Counted from the stretch's first letter, positions 22,662-35,130 are shown. The stretch is 64,000 nt of DNA from Tetracentron sinense (GCA_015143295.1 CM026567.1:12604416-12668415); one strand, 5' to 3'. Notes: generated by a model from the sequence alone, not told the origin. A program made the numbers and translations.

Positions 22662-24193
22662 TGAAGTTTTTGATACAGAACAGGCTATGTCAGCTGAACC
22701 TGCGATGTCAGCAATAAATGAAGTGACACAAGAGCCAGCAGGCATGGTTACTGAGGCTGAGACCAGGGCTGACTCGAGGCCTAAAGAAAGAACTGAAGCA
22801 AATTTAAGCTCAGAATTACCAGCTGATATAAAGTTGGACGTCGAAGTTATTGCTGAAACTGGGGTCAGAAGTTGGGATGAATGCCGAGGCTAGTGTTGAG
22901 CTTACTGAGCCTGATGTAGGGACGGCGGTCGAAGCTGGAGTTGAGGCAAAGATGAGCTTAGGGCTACAGGCTGAAACAGAGCCGGAGACTAAAACAATCG
23001 CTGAAACAATGCCAGAGGCTGAGCTAGAGTTACTGTTGAGGCTGTTCAAGAGTTTAAATTGAATACTCCTAAACTCCATATCCAAGAAGAGGACTAGGAT
23101 GCGGATGTAATCAGAATGGACATAGTTCTATGTACCACGTCGTTTGCAAATGAAGGATTAGCTCCTGAAGACTTACCTTTTCTCAGCATGACTCCATCAC
23201 CCGAGTACAGGCCAGCCACTCCTTTGATCAGTCATCCTGCAAGTCTAGCATCCCCCATCAGGCCCCTTTCACCTGAATATACCCCATCTACTCCTCCGCC
23301 TGAAACATCTGGTAGATGGCTAGTAGACAGGAAATAATTATGATTCCCTTCTTAGGAGAATCTCTGGACTTCCCAGTATTTAACTTTTATTACTTCTTTT
23401 ATTCCAATCGAATGATTTTTTATACCTTTTAATTCACAATTTTTTGTAGGCATAATCGAGGGAATCATGAATGCTCCAAAGTTTACTTTCGGAGTACCCA
23501 ATCATGCTCCGATTCCTCCTCCGTCCAGGTTATTGGCTGATGCTTATATCGAGAGTGCTAAACATGTACTCGAAGGTTTGAAGACCTCACTGCTTAGTAG
23601 AAGTTTTAAGGATTTCAACCAGATGCAGGACGACTGTATTTCAGCATTTAATATTCTTGATCGCCTAGGTGTTAGAGATCCCATCGTACAGCAGGAGGTT
23701 GAAGACTTAATTGATTCGGCTCGGGAAAGTATACCGTTTGAACGATATAGACCCGATTAGCGGTCTTGAAGTAACAGCCAGAGATCATGTTAATGATACT
23801 TCCTTCAGGATAACTGAATTGACCGAAGTTGCCAATGATCTTCACGAGAAAGTTTGCCAAACAACGGAACACCAATGGGCTACAGAAGCTGAGGTAGGGA
23901 GTCTTTGTCGACAACTGCAAGAAGCTATGGTTAGAGCTTCAAAAATAAAGAGCGCTCATGAATCGATGGAGACAGAGCTCACAACTATCGATTCTGAATT
24001 ATCTGACGGACAGTCCCTGAAGATTCAAGGCAAGAAGACTCTAGGGAAAATCATTAGATTGAAAGAGGGTTTGGTGGATGCTTGTCGAGAAGTTGAACAT
24101 TTCCACAAACAACAGCGCACCAAGATAGAAAAATTATCCTTTTCCGATACACTCCTCATATCGAAGGAAATCCTCTTGATATACATCCTGTAA
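22662..24193 (+). pseudogene. C-terminal, frameshifted continuation of the PMD ORF
   Basis: Open segments in alternating frames follow: 22687-22893 and 22850-23062 (Glu/Ala-rich), 23116-23337 (Pro/Ser-rich with repeated SPEYRPATP/SPEYTPSTP), 23467-23760 and 23711-24193 (helical, coiled-coil-like, with ARDHVNDTSFRITELTEVAN). A TTTTTTGTAG acceptor near 23450 suggests another intron. The frame changes look like indel damage to one long protein. The layout, with a domain followed by coiled coil, parallels the extra ORF at 14440-16673. Confidence 0.5.
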
Positions 24194-24964
24194 ATGAAGC
24201 TCTTCCTGATGTAAACCCCCAAATGAATGAAATTCTTCTTCTTTTTTATCATTCAGTGTATGCTTCTTTTTTTTTTGTATCACCCATATGGAGAGACAAC
24301 AATGATTTTGTATCCTAGGGGGATAATGTTCTTTTAGAAGAACTGACTGAACCCAAATTAATTCCTCAAGCTACCTATGTACCTATGATAGGATCAAGTC
24401 AAACGTAGTTCAAAAAGGGCATTCGCATTTTGAGAGCGAATAGGTAGTTTCTGCTCTTACCTAGGAAGGTTTAGACTTCGGCCTTGTATTTGGGGGGCTT
24501 TTGAAGCTTTGATTCATAATTTGGTAGCGAATAGGCAGTTTCCGCTCATGCCTGGGAGAGTATGGACTTCGGTCTGGTATTCTGGAGACTTTTGAAGCGC
24601 CGTGAAATTCGGAAGCCTGTCAAATTGCTCTAATTTTTGCCTAGACCTTCTCTTAGAGTTTTGGTCTAGCGAGCTATTTACTGCCCTAATTTTTGCCTAG
24701 ACCGTCTCTTGGAGTTTTGGTCTAGTGGGCATTTTATTTTGACTTAAATTATGTATAAGTCATCCTTTTGGATTTTCAACTTAGTGAGTCATTATTGCTC
24801 TAAATTTTGCCTAAGCCGCCCCTAACGGTTTTCAACTTAGCGAGCATGACTCTAATTTTTTGCCTAAGCCGCCCTTTAGGGTTTTCAACTTAGCGAGTCA
24901 TTTTGTGCTTTAAATTTTGCTTAAACCGTCTTTTAAAGTTTTGGTCTAGCGAGCATTTCGATTC
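24194..24964. other. Spacer between the PMD ORF and integrase
   Basis: Non-coding. It contains four to five diverged copies of a ~60-80-bp unit (TTTTGCCTAGACCGTC.. / ..TTTGCCTAAGCCGCC.. with TTTCAACTTAGCGAG) between about 24600 and 24960. The two convergent transcription units of the element would meet here. Confidence 0.5.
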
Positions 24965-26745
24965 CTAGGAGTAATATCGCTTAAGGAATCTTGCATTGGT
25001 TGGAGGGATAATTCGTTCTCCATCCATTAAGGTCACCAGGTACGATCTGTTAGAGTATACCCTCTTGACGACATATGGCCCTTCCCATTTTGGTTCGAGC
25101 TTCCCCTTGGTTCGATGAGTGACGATGATCGGAGTTCTGACTATCAAGACCAAATCTCCCTTTTTGAAAGACCTTAGTCTTACCCTTTTATTAAAGGCGT
25201 TAGTTAGCCTTTGCTGATACATCTCTAAACTCTGTTGGGCTTGGAGACTACGTTCATCAAGAGTTTCAAGCTCTGCAAGATGAACTTTAGCTGAATCTTC
25301 TTTTGTAAGAGACTGCTGAATTACCACCCTTAAGGAGAGAATTTGAATTTCAAGGGAGAGAACTGCTTCACCGCCGAAGACCAGGGAATATGACGTGGCC
25401 TGTGTCGGAGTCCGATGAGTAGTTCTGTATGCCCAGAGGGCTTCGAGTAGGCGTTTGTGCCAGTCTCGTTTGCTTTTATCCACAATTTTCTTGAGGATTT
25501 TGTACAAAGTCTTGTTGAAGGCTTCGGCAAGACCATTCGCGACTGCATAGTACCGGGTAGAATGGTCCTCTCGAATACCAAATTTGGCATACGACTTGTG
25601 TATAGGGGCACTTCGAAAAGTTACCCGTTATCCAAGATAATGCTTTCTGGAATTCCGAACCGATATATGATGTTGGTCCGGATGAAGTCTGCCACTGAGT
25701 GGTGTTTGACTTCTTTGAGAGCGATGGCTTCGACCCATTTTGAGAAGTAGTTTGTCGCAGCCAGGATGTATTGATGTCCAGCAGATGATGGTGGGGTGAA
25801 TGGTCTTATGATGTCCATTCCCCATACCGCAAAGGGCCATGAACATGTTGTCATGTGGAGAGGCTCGGGAGCCTGATGTATAAAATCAGCATGGAGCTGA
25901 CAAACTTTGTATTTTCTTGCATAGTTGAGAGAATCAGCGATCATCGTAGGCCAGTAGTAGCCTAATCTTTTCAGCTGCATTTGTAGCTTAGGCCCAGCTT
26001 GGTGAGCACCGCAGATCCTAACATGAGTTTCTTCCATGGCTTGATCTATTTCTCTTCGAGATATACATCTCATTATGATGCCATCCAGGGACCTTCTATA
26101 TAAGGTTTCTGTCAACATCACAAATTTTGTGACCCGTCGGCGAAATTCAGCGCGCTTGGCACGGTATCTAGGTAATCGACAATGTTGGAGATAATCAATG
26201 AATGGCTGTCGCCAATCCTCATCTGTTTCTTTAATTGTCACAGAACAAACTATCTCCAGGAAGTCTATCTCTGGAAGGGGTTTGAGAGTTCTTCTTTCTC
26301 CCACTGTGATGGTTAGCATCCTGTCTGTTGGTAGAATCAGAGATGTTGCAAGACCGGCCAAAGCATCGGCTTGATTGTTAAGTTCTCTATGGACATAGAA
26401 GAGGCTGCTCCTTGGAATTTGAGCAAGTAGCTGGTCCACTCTCTTCTGATAAGGAAGTAGACTAACCCTTCGCACTGCATATTCACCTCGTACTTGTTTA
26501 ATGACAAGTTCTAAATCCCCATAGATAGTTAGTTCATCCACCGGGATCTCAAGAGCCAATTCAAGACCTGCTATCAGGGCTTCATACTCAGCTTCATTGT
26601 TTGAACACCCTTCTATTAGGGCGAAGGAATAGGGCAGTATTGCATTGTCTGGTGTGACCAAAACAACACCAATTCCTGATTTGTTTTCCTTTGGGTCGAT
26701 GCGTTTAACTCCATCAAGGCTTATTGAAGCTCCATCAAAATACAT
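24965..26745 (-). pseudogene. RNase H and integrase region of the Tat element
   Basis: From MYFDGASISLDG (26745) the RNase H fold shows the acidic residues in FDGAS, NEAEYEAL and YGDLELVI. The integrase follows with an HHCC-like region (HVRICGAHQAG..VCQLHADF) in which one expected Cys is Tyr (ARKYKVCQ), then the core with WGMDII and ILDNG as the first two catalytic Asp. A TAA at 25621-25623 ends this frame right after the second Asp. The remaining integrase, with the third acidic region and a C-terminal domain ending FLKRYYS, continues in another frame from about 25580 to the stop at 24965. It copies retroelement RNA into DNA and integrates it in intact relatives; this copy is broken. Confidence 0.85.
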
Positions 26746-28833
26746 CTTCTAACCTAGTTTGACTTGAACTTGCATTACTTCTTCATCCGGGAGGTCAGTG
26801 ACCAGTGGCGAGTCTGCAGGATTTGAATGTGCTGCAAGGAAGTCCGCAAGAGCTTTTCCTTTCACTATCTTTTAGGGCACGAATTCGATTTCGAATTTGG
26901 ACAGGAGCACCGCTCACTTCGCCATTCAGCCAGAGAGAGTAAGGCGGGACATTATGTATTTAAGAGGATCGGCTCTGGATATTAGTTTCACCGAATGCTC
27001 CAACATATAATGCCTTAGTTTTTTCAAGGCAAAGATGAGGGCCAGACATACTTTTTCTATCGGGCTGTATCTGAATTCTGCTCCAACCAGAGTCCTACTT
27101 AGGTAGTACAAGGCATTTTCCTTTCCTTGGTCATTATGTTAAGCAAGGAGAGCTCCAAGAGATCCCTCGAGTGCTGTGATATAGAGGATAAGTGGCTTTC
27201 CTCTGATGGGACTCATAAGGACCGGTGGATTTGTGAGATAAGCCTTGATGCTGTCTAAAGCATTTTGACAAGCTTCATCCCATTGAAACGGTATTCCCTT
27301 CTTCATTAACTGGGAAAACGGTTGGCATCTTCCAGCCAAAATAGAGATGAATCTTCAGATATAAGCGAGTCGACCCTGGAGTCCCTTCAACTCGCACAGA
27401 TTCCTTGGAGGAGGCATCTCGCGAATGACCCATATTTTGGTAGGGTCAATCTCAATTCCTCTATGGCATACCACAAAGCCCAGGAATTTTCCAGACGCAA
27501 CTCCGAACGCACATTTGAGCGGGTTCATCTTGATCTGATGTTGTCATAGTCTGTCGAAGATTTCCCGAAGATCATCCAGATGATTGCTTCGCTACCTTGT
27601 TTTGACAACCAGGTCGTCGACATAACACTCGACCTTGTCATGGAGAATATCTCCAAATATGACAGTCATGGTCCTTTGATAAGTTGCTCCGGTATTTTTG
27701 AGGCCGAATGGTATGACTTTGTAGCAGAACACTCTCTTAGGAGTGCGGAAGGCTGTAAGCTCTTCATCTTCCAGGGCCATTTTGATTTGATTATAGCCGG
27801 AATACTCATCCATAAAGGATAAAACTTTGAAACCTGTTGTGGTGTCGACCATCATTTCGGTGATGGGCAAAGAGAATTCATCCTTTGGGCAAGCTTCATT
27901 CAAATCCCGGAAGTCTATACAAACCCGGATCTGTTCATTCTTCTTTTTCATGGGCACCACGTTGGCAAGCCAAGTAGGGTATTGAACCTCTCTTATAAAT
28001 CCGGCTTTGAGGAGTTTATCTACCTCAACTTTGATTTGAGCGACTAGCTCTGGGCGAGCTCGCCTTTGTGCCTGCTTGACCGACCTGACATCTTCTCGAA
28101 ATGTGAGATGATGGATTGCAATTTTTGGATCTAAGCCAGACATCTCTGTATGATTCCAAGCAAAGACATCCTTATACTCTTTTAGGAGATAAAGATACTC
28201 CTCTTTTTCTATTTGAGAGAGAGAGGCGCTGATGAAGGTTGGTCTCGGGTCTTGTTCTGAGCCGAGGTTAACTTCAAGAAGGTCATTGACAGTCGCTTGA
28301 CCTCCTGCTTCAAGTTCTGGAGGAGCCAGACGGACTTCCGTTTCTTCCGGTGGTTCTTCCATGATTATTTCTTCTCCCGAAGAGGAGTCTTCATCTACTG
28401 TAATAGTATTTACAATCCAGACCCAGTCTTCATTTAATGGAAGTTTAGAATTTGCTGCTTCAAGCTTTCCCAAGTTAGGACCGGCTTGCTTATAGGTAGC
28501 CAAAGTCCTAGGTGTTGGCATAATTTCATGCTCAACCTGCTTTTCTGCTTCAGTATTAAACCCCTGCTTCTCAAGCATTTTCTTGATTACCGGATTAAAC
28601 ACAGGCTTCCTTTGATAAGGATTCATCCTTCTATCTCTTCTATTGTTCCGGAGAGTAGCTTTGCCTACTTGAGCTACGGAGTGAAAAATAATGGGCTTTT
28701 CCCTTGTTCTTCTAGACGAGACGATGACACTAGGAATGACTTCCTTTGTTAGCCATTTTTTCCATGCACCGAGACTGACCTTAGATAGGCTATCAATCAT
28801 ATCTTGATGTGCTGCCTCAAACCATGGGGATGC
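26746..28833 (-). pseudogene. Reverse transcriptase region of the Tat element
   Basis: One frame from 28800 down to 26926 carries the RT blocks VDKLLKAGFIREVQYPTWLA, VCIDFRDLNEACPKDEFSLP, FMDEYSGYNQI (usually FMDGYSGYNQI) and the catalytic YVDD (near 27625). The frame is cut by a TAG directly after YVDDLVVKTR (27592-27594) and by further stops between 27590 and 26920, but homology continues through the thumb/connection part (GRCQPFSQLMKKG, LYYLSRTLVGAEFRYSP). Stops without frame change dominate. Confidence 0.88.
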
Positions 28834-29590
28834 CTATGGGGACTTCGTTTTTTCTGGAAGCCATTCCATAGAGACTTCTTCTGATGTGGACTCCTCCCCG
28901 ATTGTGACCATATTCACAGTCTGGTTGTGACTTTCCCCAAATACGAAGACTTGGGGATTGTACCCAATTCCTGGTGTATTTGTATTTACATAGTCATCAG
29001 TATCCAGGGCTTCATGCTGCTCCTTTCTGAGCATGGCTTCATAAGCCGGAAGGATAGTTTCTTCGACTTGCTCTTCTTTTTCGGGATCAAACCCCTGTTT
29101 CTTGAGGAACCCGGTGATTTTTTCACCAAAACTTATATTTTTCCTGTAAGGATTAATGATCCTACTCTTTTCATTAGTCCATGAGGAGTTCATCCTGTCA
29201 TATGTACCTAGAGAATTGAAGAGCATCGATTTCTGTCCTCTTTTCATGACCGGGACAGTGAAACTGGAGGTACTCTCGACCATTGTACAGTCCGTTCTCC
29301 TCAAATGGACTATATGATTGTCTTTCAGAGCTTCAAGGAGTCGATTTCTTTAACCTCACAAGTCTGGGAAAGGTCGACTGACTTACCCTTCTCCAGATTC
29401 CGGGAAGATTCGACCAAGGATAGGGTCGGTTCTTCTTCTTTTCTTTGAGATTTTGGGGTGTATTTGAACACCCTTTTTAAAACTTCTGTTTGAACAAGTC
29501 CGTGATTGCATTTTGGGCCGCTCTCAACCTTTTCTCCTTTGGGCTTCTGCTGAAGGTTTCTTTGGGCACTTTTGACATAGTAACGCGAAT
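28834..29590 (-). pseudogene. Linker between protease and RT of the Tat element
   Basis: The 28834-29304 segment has an acidic low-complexity protein (NPYRKNISFGEKITGFLKKQ) in the same frame as RT. A similar motif (NPYQRKPVFNPVIKKMLEKQ) recurs at the start of the RT frame, indicating an internal duplication. A frame change lies near 29310. There is no recognised domain. Confidence 0.55.
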
Positions 29591-29594
29591 CTGC

Positions 29595-30224
29595 TTAATA
29601 TGTCTCTGCATCGTTGAATGGATTATCATCAGCATCGATCCTTGCTTGCCTGTTCCCTTGAGGGTATTTAAGGCATTGATGATAGGTAGATGGCATGACT
29701 AGATGGTTGTGCATCCATTGCCACCCCAACAGGGCATTGTACGACGTATCGACATCAATCACAAGAAACGTTGTAGTTTCAGCAATATCACTAAATCTGG
29801 TTTTGAGGTTGACCATACCCATGAGCTTCTGTTTAATTTGATTAAAGTCTTGGATGATCAGACTGCTTTCATGAAGTTGACCTAATTGTACGCCAAGCTT
29901 GGACAACATTCTTCTTGGAAGGATGTTAACAGCTGAACCCCCATCTATCATTACTCTGGAGATATTAGTCTCATTAACCAAGCCTGAGATGAACAGTGGT
30001 CGGTTATGCTGGAGAGTCTCAGCTCGCATATCTTCATCATCAAAAGTGATCGTGAAGAGGCATGAAGCTCCTGTTTGAGGAGGCTGTGGCGGCTGACTCG
30101 TGACTTCTTCAGAGAAATCCTCCGGGTTGGAGAGGGCATATAAGAGAGACCTTCTCAATTCTTGAGACATCTTGAGAGCGTCATAGACGCTTAGTAAGGA
30201 AGGAATTTTCTTCAGATGTGCCAA
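29595..30224 (-). pseudogene. Aspartic protease region of the Tat element
   Basis: The retroviral-type aspartic protease signature appears as MIDGGSAVNILP, with the flap/hydrophobic segment TTFLVIDVDTSYNALLGW. Asp-Gly-Gly replaces the common Asp-Ser/Thr-Gly, as is usual in this plant group. It lies in the same frame as gag. The region ends at a TAA (29595-29597), with homologous-looking frame continuing beyond it. Confidence 0.8.
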
Positions 30225-33200
30225 GATATCTTACTTGACTCTTTCATTGCCGGTAGCTATTTGGGCTTGGGCCGGTTGAGCTCTGGTCTAATTTTCATGT
30301 TGGATCGGAACAAATCTCGGTGGTAATTTTCTTCCTGACCGGAGGTTGAGTTGATAGACTTTGGAAATTGTCTGGTCTATTGGTCCAGATGACTCTGCTT
30401 CTAAGAGTTGGACCATATTCGTAAAACTGAAGTCTAACTTTCTTTTCTTGCTTCGGAAAGATGACTGAGTTCTTCTTTCAAATTGCCTTGTTGGACACCC
30501 AGATTGAGCTGAGATTTGTTTAGACGCCTGTGAGTTATCAGTTGACCTTGAGTCTAGGGCCACTTCTTCTATTGAAGGGTCACTATCCAGACTGACTGCA
30601 GCAGGTGGATCTTGATCCTTGATCTGAGTTGAGATTTGCACCGGTCGTCGCATCTGACGATGGTTTGGGTTTGAAGCCTCAGGCGTATTTAACCTTTCTT
30701 GAGGGGAATCAGACTGTATTTTTTCATCTTCTGCCTCTCGCTCTCCTCCGGATGAAGATCCTTTAGAAAGATCATAAAACCCTGTAGGGGTCCGTCCTGG
30801 TGTGGCTGGTCTCCTTTCTGGGAGCTCAATGTCTTCAACTTGGTCTAGCCAATTCTGAAATGTCCAGTGTCTTTCTGGACTACAGGCTACCATTTGTCTT
30901 GGTTCATTTAACCATGACTGGTCTTCATTTGGGACTGCATTGATAACATAGCAGGAGAAGATATTGGATTCGTCTCCTGAATCTGTTGACTGAAGGCTAT
31001 CATAATCGCAGTCGGACCAGAAGCCTGGTGGGATAAAATCCATCAAGGTGATTGCCGTCAACGGCTTTTGTTCCACAAGAGCGTATTGGGCAAAGCCGCT
31101 TTTCTTGGCTTTCCTCACTCTTTCTTTTTTTTTCTTCTTTTCAGCCTTGGCTATGCGCTTCCGTTCTTTTCTTAGGGCCTGAGCTTGTCTTGTAGCCTGG
31201 GCCTGCTTTTCAGCATTGGCATTTTAAGCCAACTGCTTTTTCTTCTTGGTCCCTTTACTTTCAAAGAAGGTCCAATCTTCTTCGTCTAACTATTTATCGG
31301 CAAGAAGTTTACCACTTGAAGATGTTTTATTTTCATCCACTAGCTCAGAAGCCACCACCGTTTTGGACGTGGCTGCCTGTTGGAGATCATCAATGACAAT
31401 CTCTTTATTGTCCAAAAGCCGTTGGATGATGTCTTTCAGTACAAAGCAGTCACCTATCTTGTGACTGATCATATGATGATACGGGCAGTATTTGGGATCA
31501 TTTTTCATCCCAATCTCTTGAGGTCTCCGACTTTCTGGGAGAGTGATGAGTTCATTGGCAAGGAGGTGTTCAAATAGGTCCTCAACAATGTCTTCCGAGA
31601 ATGAATATGTTTTATTTATCCTCTCCTCCATAGTGATTTTCTTTGGCGGCTCTTTTTTACCCTGCCACTGTAGCTTCCTAGATTCACCTTGAACTTGTTT
31701 GGTACCAACCTTAATTGGTCATTTGTCGTTGTTTGTTCGGCCAGTTGATCTACCGATGTTCGGTGTCGGTAGCGCAGTCTTTTTGGCTTCAACTACTGCG
31801 GCCGTTGAGGATTCAAGACGGTCAGTACCCCTGCCTCGCCTTCTTTTTCCTATATGGATTTCCATGTCATGTGCTTTTGTGCACAGATCTTCGAAACCCG
31901 TAAAAGTTTGGGCCATTAAGGCAGTTGAAAGGTCGTGCTTAAAGTTGTTCAGGCACATCCTAATGAGCTCCAACTGAGTGAATTTTTGTAGGCAAGAGAA
32001 GGTCAAAGCTCTCCACCTGGCAATGAACTCTGTTACTGTTTCATTGTCCCTCTGCTGGGTCACAATCAATTCTGGAACACCTACTCTTCTTTGGGTGTTG
32101 TAGAATTGTTTGCTAAATTCGGTCACCATTGTGTTCCAATCGGGGATCGAAGGCTCGGGGAGGTTGGCATACCATGTGAAAGCAGCACCCTCTGGGGATT
32201 ATATGAAGAGCTGGAGGCAAAGAGCCTCATTCTTAGATGTCAATCCGCATCTTAAGAGGAAATGAGATTGATGTTGCCTCGGATCTCCAGTGCCGTCGAA
32301 CATTTTGAATGTCAGTTGGACAAAACCTGGTGGGAAAGGAACATCCATGATAGCTGGGAAAGGCTTCACGATCATCCGTACATCCTCTTCTCTTTCTTTG
32401 GCCTGCAGCATTTGATTGCGAACAGTTTCCTCAATTGCAGCCAAAAGAGACGGCGACACTCCTCCTATGAGGGCGGTCTGATTTGGAATGAGACCTGTTT
32501 CAGGCGCCCTTGGATGACTTGGAGGTATAGGGGTTGTGCCTTGATTACTGCTACCTCCTTGGTAAGGGAAGTGAGGCCCATGTGCTGATGCAGATTTTAG
32601 AGCTGACAATTGAGTAGCCAACTCTTGCATTTGAGACATCATGGCTGTGATCTGATCATCCTTGTATTGGAGTTGAGCCTGTAAGGATGCTGTTTGATCA
32701 TTTGATGGCAGAGGTGCTGAAGTCGAAGGGTTATTCCCCTGACTAGTATTCTCATCCAGGTTCGTCATCATGACTGCCACTGGTCGTTCTGAAGTTGGTT
32801 CTGGTAACCGAAAAAGGTTTGGGAACTCTTCTTCTGTAAAATAGGTATTGGGCATCCCGTATAAAGGGTTTGGTGCACTGAAAACCTGTCGAGGTATTTC
32901 CTGCACTTCTTCTGGCCTAGTTGGCTGAGGAGCTGGCTCGTCAGAATCTTTGACTAATGAGGTTTCTTCCAATTCTCTCGGAGAAGTTACCGGGGTCGCT
33001 TCTTGTTCTGACCCTTCTTGGTATCTACTAACATCCGGTTATGAAGCTGATTGAACTTGGTCTTGGGTTTTATCTTTGCCTCTGACCTAATTCTTGCGGC
33101 TCCTCTTTCGTCTCGGAACCGCTGGACCCGGAACAACTATTCCAACAGCTCGCGAGAACTCTGTCTCATCCAAAGCGGCTAGAATAGCGGCATCTGAACT

Positions 33201-33600
33201 TTGAGAAAGTTATGCTCAGGCACTACCCCAGTTCCTTGGAACACTGGGGTCGTATATTCTTCCGGAGCTGGGTCGAGTCTAGTGCCGATCACATTCACGG
33301 ACACTCTTTCGTAACCATCATATGATGCCCCGGTATTTTATCTCCCCCGAATAGGGTGAACAGGTGCAGAAGGATCAGTCCTTCGTCTCTGGTGGACAAA
33401 ACGGATTTTGTCTGAGGCGCCAGTCGACCTTTTTGACTTTTGATTCCTAGACTTTCTTGGCCTCGACCGATAATTATACACCTTCTTTGGCAGAGCCGAA
33501 TGGTACTTCCGATTTCTGAGTTGGAGGATTTTCTCAGGAGTCTTCTTCCTAGGCATCTCAAAAGCGGAAGTGCTTCTGTTTAACACTTTAACCCTAGGGT
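30225..33600 (-). pseudogene. Gag core of the Tat element
   Basis: The frame from 32972 down to 30288 holds the retrotransposon gag domain (MFDGTGDPRQHQSHF, EGAAFTWYANLP, EFSKQFYNTQRRVGVPEL, FIARWRALTF) and a C-terminal segment YCPYHHMISHKIGDCFVLK that takes the place of a zinc knuckle in this group. It then runs into a Lys-rich helix and an acidic tail. It is interrupted only by in-frame stops: TAA 32199-32201, TGA 31719-31721, TAG 31290-31292, TAG 30288-30290. Between 32972 and 33340 the frame differs, so at least one indel is present. Confidence 0.78.
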
Positions 33601-34114
33601 CCTATGGTGCTGCTACTCTTCTTTCTGGTTCAGCACTTACTTTGCCCCAGAATAGGCTTACATCTCTGGATGGAGGCCACTGGTGTTGATGACGGACTGA
33701 TGCCATCATTGATGTGAAGGTTGTAAGGTTAGCGCCTCGGAAGGCGTTCAGACCCAGTCTGTACAATAAGTCTTTATCTGCCTGTTCTGGACTTAAAATG
33801 TTTCTTGCATTAACAACTGGAAGATATTGATCACGGCTATTAATGCCCCTTGCATCATCATCGGATGTTGAATCTGGCTCCGAGAATACCCTTCTTTTGT
33901 TGGCTATATAGTACCAACTTCTCTCTTTCTTAGAAGGAGAAGTGTCCTCAAATGGCAGAATGCCTACCCGTGGATCTTCCTTCCTTCTAAGGGATTTCTG
34001 TCCGTGGACCATGTCCATGGATTGTCTTGGACCTGCACCTATGAAGGGAGCATGCTTCTGACCCTTGGACTGGCTTGGGTCTCTGCTCTAAGTGGTCTGG
34101 CTTTCGGTCCATGG

Positions 34115-34460
34115 ATTAGGCTTGAGCCTGTCTACGGATGGTCTTGGACTTCTGTCCGTGGATAGTACTGAAATTCTATCCGTGGATAGAGCTGCTCTTC
34201 TATCTGTGGATAGAGCTGATGGTCCCTTCATGGACATTTTGGATCTTCCATCCATGGACAGTCTTGATGATCTGTTTGTGGATAGTCTTGCTGATCTATC
34301 CGTGGATAATTTTGACTTTCCGTCCGTGGATGGTTTTGTTGACTTGTCCGTGGACAGTCTTGAGCTTCTGTCCGTGGACAGTATTGCATTTCTGTCCGTG
34401 GACAATCTTCTGTTTCCCTCCGTGGGATATCCTGAACCTTGGTCCATGGAGTCTGTCCGT
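34115..34460. repeat. 24-bp tandem repeat array in gag, about 12 units
   Basis: On the plus strand units look like CTGTCCGTGGACAGTATTGC with the core TCCGTGGA. Because the period is 24 bp and the unit lacks stops, frames on both strands stay open, which explains the 188-codon plus-strand frame here. Confidence 0.85.
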
Positions 34461-34854
34461 GGACGTTTCTTGTTCATGGATAAGTGCCCTAAGGCACCTT
34501 CCTCAATTACTTTGTATTTTTTAAAGTTATTTGAGGGATTATTCATTAAGTCCTCGAGGCCCTTGGCCTTGTTCATTCGCCCTGGTGAAAATTGGGCAGC
34601 ATCTCCCCCTCCCGGAAAATTTTTCAAAGGGAGAGCTCCCTCAATCAGCTTGGACTGAGAGGGCTTATATCCAACTGGTTTTATGGTCGGTCCCAGCAAT
34701 TGAGACCTTTCCATTGTGAACTGTTGGGATTTGGGATGGCTTGTTAGGCTTGGCCCAGTGTTTGACATAGGTTTGCCTTTTGGGCTGACCTATCGCAGAT
34801 TGGTTGAACCATCCTGCAATGTGTATACCCGGTTGGGTACACCCTCCGTGATGC

Positions 34855-35130
34855 ACTCTGATGGGAATGCACACTGTCCGTGGGGCATCCAGTTGGATGC
34901 ACCCAATCCGTGGCGCATCATGGGTGATGTGTTCGCTCCATAGCGCATCCCCTTGGGTGCAGCCTCTCCGTGGGACATCCTGGGGGATGCCCCTTGTCCA
35001 CGGAGCATCCTTGGGATACCACTGCTCCGTGGTACATCCTTGGGGATGTACCCTATCTGTGGTTTATCCTTGAGGATACACCTGCTCCGTGGGGCATCCT
35101 TAGGGATGCACCCTGTCCGTGGACCTGGCA
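34855..35130. repeat. ~30-bp tandem repeat array in the 5' leader
   Basis: About nine diverged units combine CTCCGTGGGGCATCC and TTGGGGATGCACCC, so each unit contains a GCATCC/GGATGC inverted pair able to form a short hairpin, plus the element-wide CCGTGG core. Confidence 0.75.

Noticed and set aside
27322-27822. Plus-strand frames opposite RT
   Set aside because: Shadow frames of the minus-strand RT; no domain of their own.
34092-34658. 188-codon plus-strand open frame with LSVD repeats
   Set aside because: It is the mirror of the 24-bp gag repeats; a stop-free unit with a period divisible by three keeps both strands open.
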